This document shows positions 59,067 to 64,000 of a stretch of DNA of 64,000 bases, piece after piece. How positions within the stretch are numbered: position 1 is the first letter of the stretch; every line of letters starts with the position of its first letter. The stretch comes from Pochonia chlamydosporia 170. Its lineage: Eukaryota; Ascomycota; Sordariomycetes; Hypocreales; Clavicipitaceae. The stretch is from positions 930,001 to 994,000 of the forward strand of contig NC_035793.1 of assembly GCF_001653235.2 (NCBI RefSeq), given 5' to 3'. A program made the position numbers and the translations under genes. The notes under the pieces are model-generated. The model did not search any database and was not told the DNA's origin. It saw nothing but the letters and a program-made list of their open reading frames with translations.

Positions 59067-60668
59067 TTAGTATATCCGGTCGACACTGGGTCCAACCCAA
59101 TGTACGTGCTCACACTTTCTCTCGTCTCTCCAACTTTTGACGCGGTCTTCGACCCACCCGCTTCTATACTCTACCCATTTCCCCTTGGGCTTTTTATCCA
59201 GCTCGTCTTGTGGTATCGTTGTTCTCTCCTTTCCGTCATTGAGGTACTCGGGACTTCGCGCCGCTCCATATCTCAACGATTTCATGAGTATGCACTTCTT
59301 CTCGTCGCCTCCTCGCCAGTTCCATTGTACGCATTTGTCCTCTTTTCGGCAGTATTGCTCGCAAGTCTCGAATGTATTGACGGGTGCTTCGGCAGGTGGT
59401 TGCCAACTGTCCCAATCTCCATTATCCCAGTTTTCAAGAGTGCCAGGCTCGCCTGGATGTCGAAGGCGCCACACGTCCGAGTACAACATGGGACGCTGCA
59501 ACTAGTTAGTCCAATTCCATCATATTCTCGCTGATTTTGCTCCACTCACATGCAAATTCCGTTGCCCAAACTCCCAGTGCCACAAGTCCACCATGTCTAA
59601 AGGTGTCGTCTTATGCAGTGTCATCACGGGCTGACACCAGTATAAATCGCTAAAGGGGATGCCGTGAAATGGGTGTGGATTGAACATCGGCCAGTATCCC
59701 TGCAGCTGAACCGTTGCGTTCCACAGAGCCCATCCAAGCACACTGTCACCGCAGCATTCACCAGCTACCAGATCTTGCCACTTCTCCGTGACATGAGGGT
59801 CAATATACTGGCCATTGATATCGCTCTCTCGGTGAAGCAGTGCTTTCACTGCACCTCTGCTAAGTACCAAACCAGGCCCGCCATTAGCAAACCAAGTTTT
59901 GATATCTCTGTATTCGTCATGTCGGCCGGGAGATGGTGAACCCATATAGATGGGGGTGTCGGGGTTGAAGTTTTGGAGGAATCGAAAGGCGTTATCCCAG
60001 AATACGTAGGTATCGGCCTCGTAGAAAAAGTAGAAGGCTTTGTTAGGTTTTGCGAGCCAAGCTCGCTCCACCATTGGCAAGAACTTGTATTTGTCAAGAA
60101 TCCAGCCATTGATGGTCTTTTGCGTCTTTTCGTTCAGGGTGCCATTTCCTCGCATTTCCTTTTGCGCAATATAGTGTCGGAAATCGGGATTCTTGTGAAG
60201 ATCGTAGTAGCCGGCAGGCAAATCGGCGAGCACGTCGACCGTCCGGTGGCCGTGAACAACCTCGTCCAGATCCGAAATGACAAGTAGTTCGTCCTTTTCG
60301 AAGCATGCTGAAACGGATTTGAATGTCGCATCGAGCCTTTCTTTATTCTCGCTGTGACCGATCTTCAGAACAGGCTGAACGTGATTCAGCATGTACTTGG
60401 GAAATGAGGCACACAGGTCGTCTTTGGTCGTGCCTTCAGGATTGTCGATTGTTACAGGAGAGAAGCGACTGGTGGATGTGAAGGAGTAGGTTTCGGGTCC
60501 TGTGTGCTCGCGGTGGAACGGCAGCACCTTCTTTACCCGATCATCACGCGCAAGCAGAAACCCAGCAGTCATGAAAAACACCAAGACGCCAATGATGATG
60601 CGCACAAGTCGCTTGTTGAGCATTAAGCCCATGCGCGGAGGTTCCGCTGGGCTGCTGAGAATCGCCAT
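59067..60668 (-). CDS. Type II membrane glycosyltransferase (GT31/Fringe-like) with C-terminal PAN/apple-like module
   Basis: Likely Golgi enzyme adding a sugar to secreted or wall glycans. Exons 59550-60668 and 59067-59495 give 515 aa; the intron is 54 nt (GTGAGT...TGCAG). A short cytosolic N-tail precedes a signal anchor at about residues 22-40. The catalytic region shows FYEADTYV (217-222, the metal-binding acidic motif position of Fringe-like enzymes), FANGGPGLVLS and CCGDSVLG, all usual in fungal GT31 proteins. FNPHPFHG and the WHWE segment lie near the end. The second exon adds a Cys-rich unit (Cys 418, 422, 428, 441) with ETCEQYCRKEDKCVQW, like a PAN/apple domain, which may bind glycan or protein. 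Donor and acceptor are not known. Confidence 0.82.
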
Positions 60669-63600
60669 GACTTATCAGCGCGGCATCGCAATTCCAGCCA
60701 CTCGCTCAGCAGTTAAGTTGAGAGATCCGAATGCCAAGAATGGTGGTGCAACTCTGTTCGGGGGCGACTCGATTGCAAAAGTCGACAGAGTCGAGATCCA
60801 GGGAATTGAGGCAAGTATGGAAAAACAGCGGACAGAATCAGGTTGCCAGGAATTGATTCATGAGTGGCGCTGATGTGCTCCTATATGCAAGCCGCACTCC
60901 AGAGTTGCAACCCCTACTGACAGGAAGCAAGAAGACCAGTTGAGGCGGGACAAGGCCAGAGAAGACTGGAGCAGACTGGAGCAGATTGGAGCAGAGTTGA
61001 GGCAGGAAAAAGTCTGGTTCCACAGAAAGTCAAGTCATCCTGGCCGGGGCGATTGATGGGTCTCCACATTTTTTACACCAGACGTTTTGGGGCTTGCGAC
61101 CAGGGGCTTTTGCTGCTGACGGGCGAGAGCCACCCAACATTTGAGCATTCTCTCAAAGTTCAAGTCAAACTTGGGACTCCGCAGTTTGCACCAGACCAGA
61201 CACTCCATGCAAGTGGACAAACACTTTGACACCACATTTCAACCTTCAGCCAACAGGAATTGGCCCTTTCGACGCAACCAACAACTGTGCACAGACAGAT
61301 TTGCTCAAAACCATCTCTTTTGTGTTTGCCACAAGTTCAGCGTTCTGTGAGCAGACTACAGAGTACATGGTGGACTTTGACATGCCAGTTGAATCTCTGA
61401 GGTCAGAGGAAAACACTCCAGTTCGAGAATGCGCGAAAGAACTGCCTCAAACATGCAAAACTTACCGATCAAACTTCTTCCAAAGGCTCTCCGCGGCCCA
61501 GCTATGGGTGGATTCCACACAGGAACCGAACCGATGCACCTCACATGCAGTGGACATAATGGTTGACGCCAGGCCGCCTCACTAATCAGGCCAGCCACAT
61601 ACGTCTCTCCGTCTCTCCGTCTTGAACAACTTCGTCTCCATTCACACACTACTGGATTTAGCCCGGCCTTGAAGGTATGCTGAGCCTACCATACCATCCA
61701 TGACCACGGAAGATCGCTCAAGGCTGACGCAAGCAACCAGCATTGGCGACAGCCACTATGGAGTCTGACGGTTCAAATACGTCGGTAGTCGTTCATGGAG
61801 ACAAGGATGCAGCCGGACTCTTGTCATCGTCCGTCCACGAATGGAAATAGCACAAGGCGAACCATCTACAATTCAGTGTAGTGTCGATGAAGTTGTTGCC
61901 AAGGACGGCACGTTCTCCAGGCTGAGAATATGCTCTGAAACAACCCTAAAGTGCCACTGCGGCTGGAAGTTGAAGGCGGAGGTGGCGGAGGCGACAGCCA
62001 CTGATACGTTGGAGATTCAAGTAATCTGACATGCATCCGTGCATAATAGGGGCCCTTTCAATACCTTGTGCTCAGCCATCTCTTTTACTGCGAATGATCG
62101 TCCCGAGTCATCATCCCCAGATTGATTGGATTCATGCTTGGCAACGAGCCCCGAGACAGAAGTATCTAGCCTGGGTTGTTGCTGAGCATTTCTTGCGCGT
62201 GTTTTATAGGCCGTAAAATTTCTTTCACAACAGAGCGTTTTGATTGACAACAAACATATCTCAGGTCAGGGGTGGATCTCCTGCCATCGGCCTCAAGCAA
62301 CATTTGAAGTTTGGAATGGGTTCGGTTCGCTCTCAGGCAGGCACTGTTCCTATTATCCGCCCTGCACACCTTGAGCATCGTGCTTCTGAGCTTGCCCACA
62401 TCAATTTAAACTCGACCCTTCCAGGCAAGACCCAACAGGCCACGAGGGCAAACTAGCTTGGCACGGTTCCCATCTCGAATTACGGTAACTTGACCCGGTC
62501 GGGCTATCAGTGCTCCAGTTGGGATCCGTGCAAGTTCTCAATCTTTCAATGTCGCAACAATGGGTGAATTGGACGCAGGGATAATAAAGTGAATGTATTG
62601 TCCAGAAGACTGATCCGCAAGCGGCACGTCCCATTGACGATTGCCATATTAACCGACAATGGTGTCTCGTATTCATGGAGAAAGGAGACGTCAGCTCTTC
62701 CACATTTGACGGTGCCCTGCATCACATCTCTGCGTCATTGTTGATGAAGGATGAGTTCCTGTCGGCCATTTCCATTATTGGCAGTGGATGATTCCGTAGC
62801 AATGTGCAATGCTGCCAAATACCCAATTACCTTGCGTCCTTGTCCAACCAACGAACTGGCCAATTTCATGGGGGTTCCGGTGATGGGACACGGGCTGAAT
62901 TTGCTGATGACCTTGAAAGCCTCGGTTGGAGTGATCTTCCGTAATGGGATCCAAAGAATCAAATAGTCGTTGTGGCTACGGCAAAGAAAGAAATTGGCCA
63001 ACATTGAACCACTCCACTGTTCACCGTTGCCCAATCGCCCCTATCCCTGAGATCCACGAGGCGTCGAAAAAAGGCTGGGAGCGTGAAGAAATGCCTGCTC
63101 ACTTACGACCACTAATCTGACACGATGCCTACTTCATGCTGAGCACCAAAGAAATAATAATGGCGGCAATGCACACCACTCTTCACCCCCCTTTTGCTAT
63201 AAACTCATTGAGACGTATTGGCTATCCCAGAGATTGGTATCAAAAGGCTTGGGCGAACTAGCTAACTACATATGTAATTTTGTCTCTCACACAACATTGA
63301 ACGGCATTGGCAGCTCCGATACTCCGCACAACTTTTGCAATTGTGCCTCGAGCAAGCAACTCATTGTCCCTCCAGTCCCCGCGCCATGCAAAATCGCTAT
63401 TGCACATGCACGCATTTGGTGCATGGTAATCTGTTTGAGGTCTCCCAGATGTCACAAAAGTGGCTCGTTAGCGGTCAGAGGCCTGGGTGGTACGAAAAGA
63501 CTGTTGATCCGGCAGAGTTGGTTCGGCATAAAAAACAATTCTCAACCTAATCAAATCCATCTACCGACCATCGAAGGATCAATAGAGTGCGAATTTATTT

Positions 63601-64000
63601 TCATACCTGCTTTATGTGGCTCACAAAAGAACAGCCTCGCGCCTCCTTTTTGGCCTGCACTTGTAGTGACGGATAAAGGGGATCGATTCATGAGGACGGT
63701 TTCACATCTGGAACAGATGGGCCATCAACGAAAAGTGTAATTTTTGAGGTTGTCATGAGCCTCCCTATCCTTATTAACGTGGGTAGCGGCTCGCAACTCT
63801 GCAAGTCGTACGGCCGCGATGTTTGGGGATTGCAGTGACAGGACACGATTCATTCAATTTTTGTGATAACAACTTGAAACTTCTCGCTCACGATTATGAG
63901 TCGTTTGGACCCGGCCAAAATTGCCCCCAACGAAGGAGGCAACACATGATATCTGATCTACCCGCCATAGCAGCGGTTAGAACCTGGCTTGGCCGTCTGG
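60669..64000. other. 3.3-kb right-hand stretch without supported genes
   Basis: Apart from a short tandem repeat at 60964-60993, I find only short unrelated open frames, the longest at 63234-63740, with no domain or codon pattern that I trust. It may contain the promoter of the glycosyltransferase gene and of a gene beyond the window. Confidence 0.45.
60964..60993 (+). repeat. Short tandem repeat, 10-nt unit x3
   Basis: Three consecutive copies of GACTGGAGCA (the third reads GATTGGAGCA), followed by a decayed copy. It lies about 300 bases upstream of the glycosyltransferase start. Confidence 0.9.

Noticed and set aside
63234..63740. 168-codon open frame on the plus strand
   Set aside because: No domain, signal or splice-consistent extension; amino-acid composition looks like chance reading.
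1..64000. tRNA or rRNA genes
   Set aside because: Scattered TTCGA motifs were checked by eye but none sat in a plausible cloverleaf; a dedicated tRNA scan would be decisive.

Overview
The window is nuclear DNA of a filamentous ascomycete (Pezizomycotina; the gene families suggest a Sordariomycete, possibly Hypocreales, but the exact genus cannot be fixed from sequence alone). The evidence is short GT-AG introns of about 48-110 nt, Zn2Cys6 transcription factors, a modular fungal NRPS, a cytochrome P450, and four MFS transporter genes. No rRNA, tRNA, CRISPR array or intact transposon was recognised. Exon models were built by eye from splice sites and reading phase; every complete model sums to a multiple of three.

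Region 1 (1-15.9 kb) is a secondary-metabolite region that looks decayed. A large NRPS on the minus strand runs off the left edge. Its first module is a remnant: the front half of the A domain, the whole carrier domain and half of the E domain are missing, yet the frame stays open. Its second module (A-T-E-C) looks intact. Its third module has a one-base frame change near 3097 and a condensation domain reading HWAVYDG in place of HHxxxDG. The adjacent DHA14-type efflux pump (13985-15862, +) carries an in-frame TAG where relatives of the family usually have Trp.

Region 2 (16.5-29.3 kb) holds an anion:cation-symporter MFS gene with a 12-nt microexon (-), a divergent 5-oxoprolinase/hydantoinase-type gene (+), and a Zn2Cys6 regulator (-), which together look like a lactam/pyroglutamate-use cluster. 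A P450 (+) and an extended-SDR reductase (-) follow, tail to tail.

Region 3 (32.3-39 kb) has a second ACS-family transporter (-), a divergent salicylate-hydroxylase-like FAD monooxygenase (+), and a regulator with two tandem Zn2Cys6 clusters (-). This would fit uptake and hydroxylation of an aromatic acid.

Region 4 (42.5-60.7 kb) has mostly general or accessory genes: an HSL-type esterase, a secreted PAF-acetylhydrolase-like hydrolase, a seven-segment membrane protein with a long Ser/Pro-rich tail, an ArsB/NhaD-type ion transporter, an MDR-type oxidoreductase, an NmrA-like protein, a third ACS transporter, and a type II membrane glycosyltransferase with a C-terminal PAN/apple-like module. 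Several 1.5-3.6 kb stretches between genes show no supportable coding sequence.
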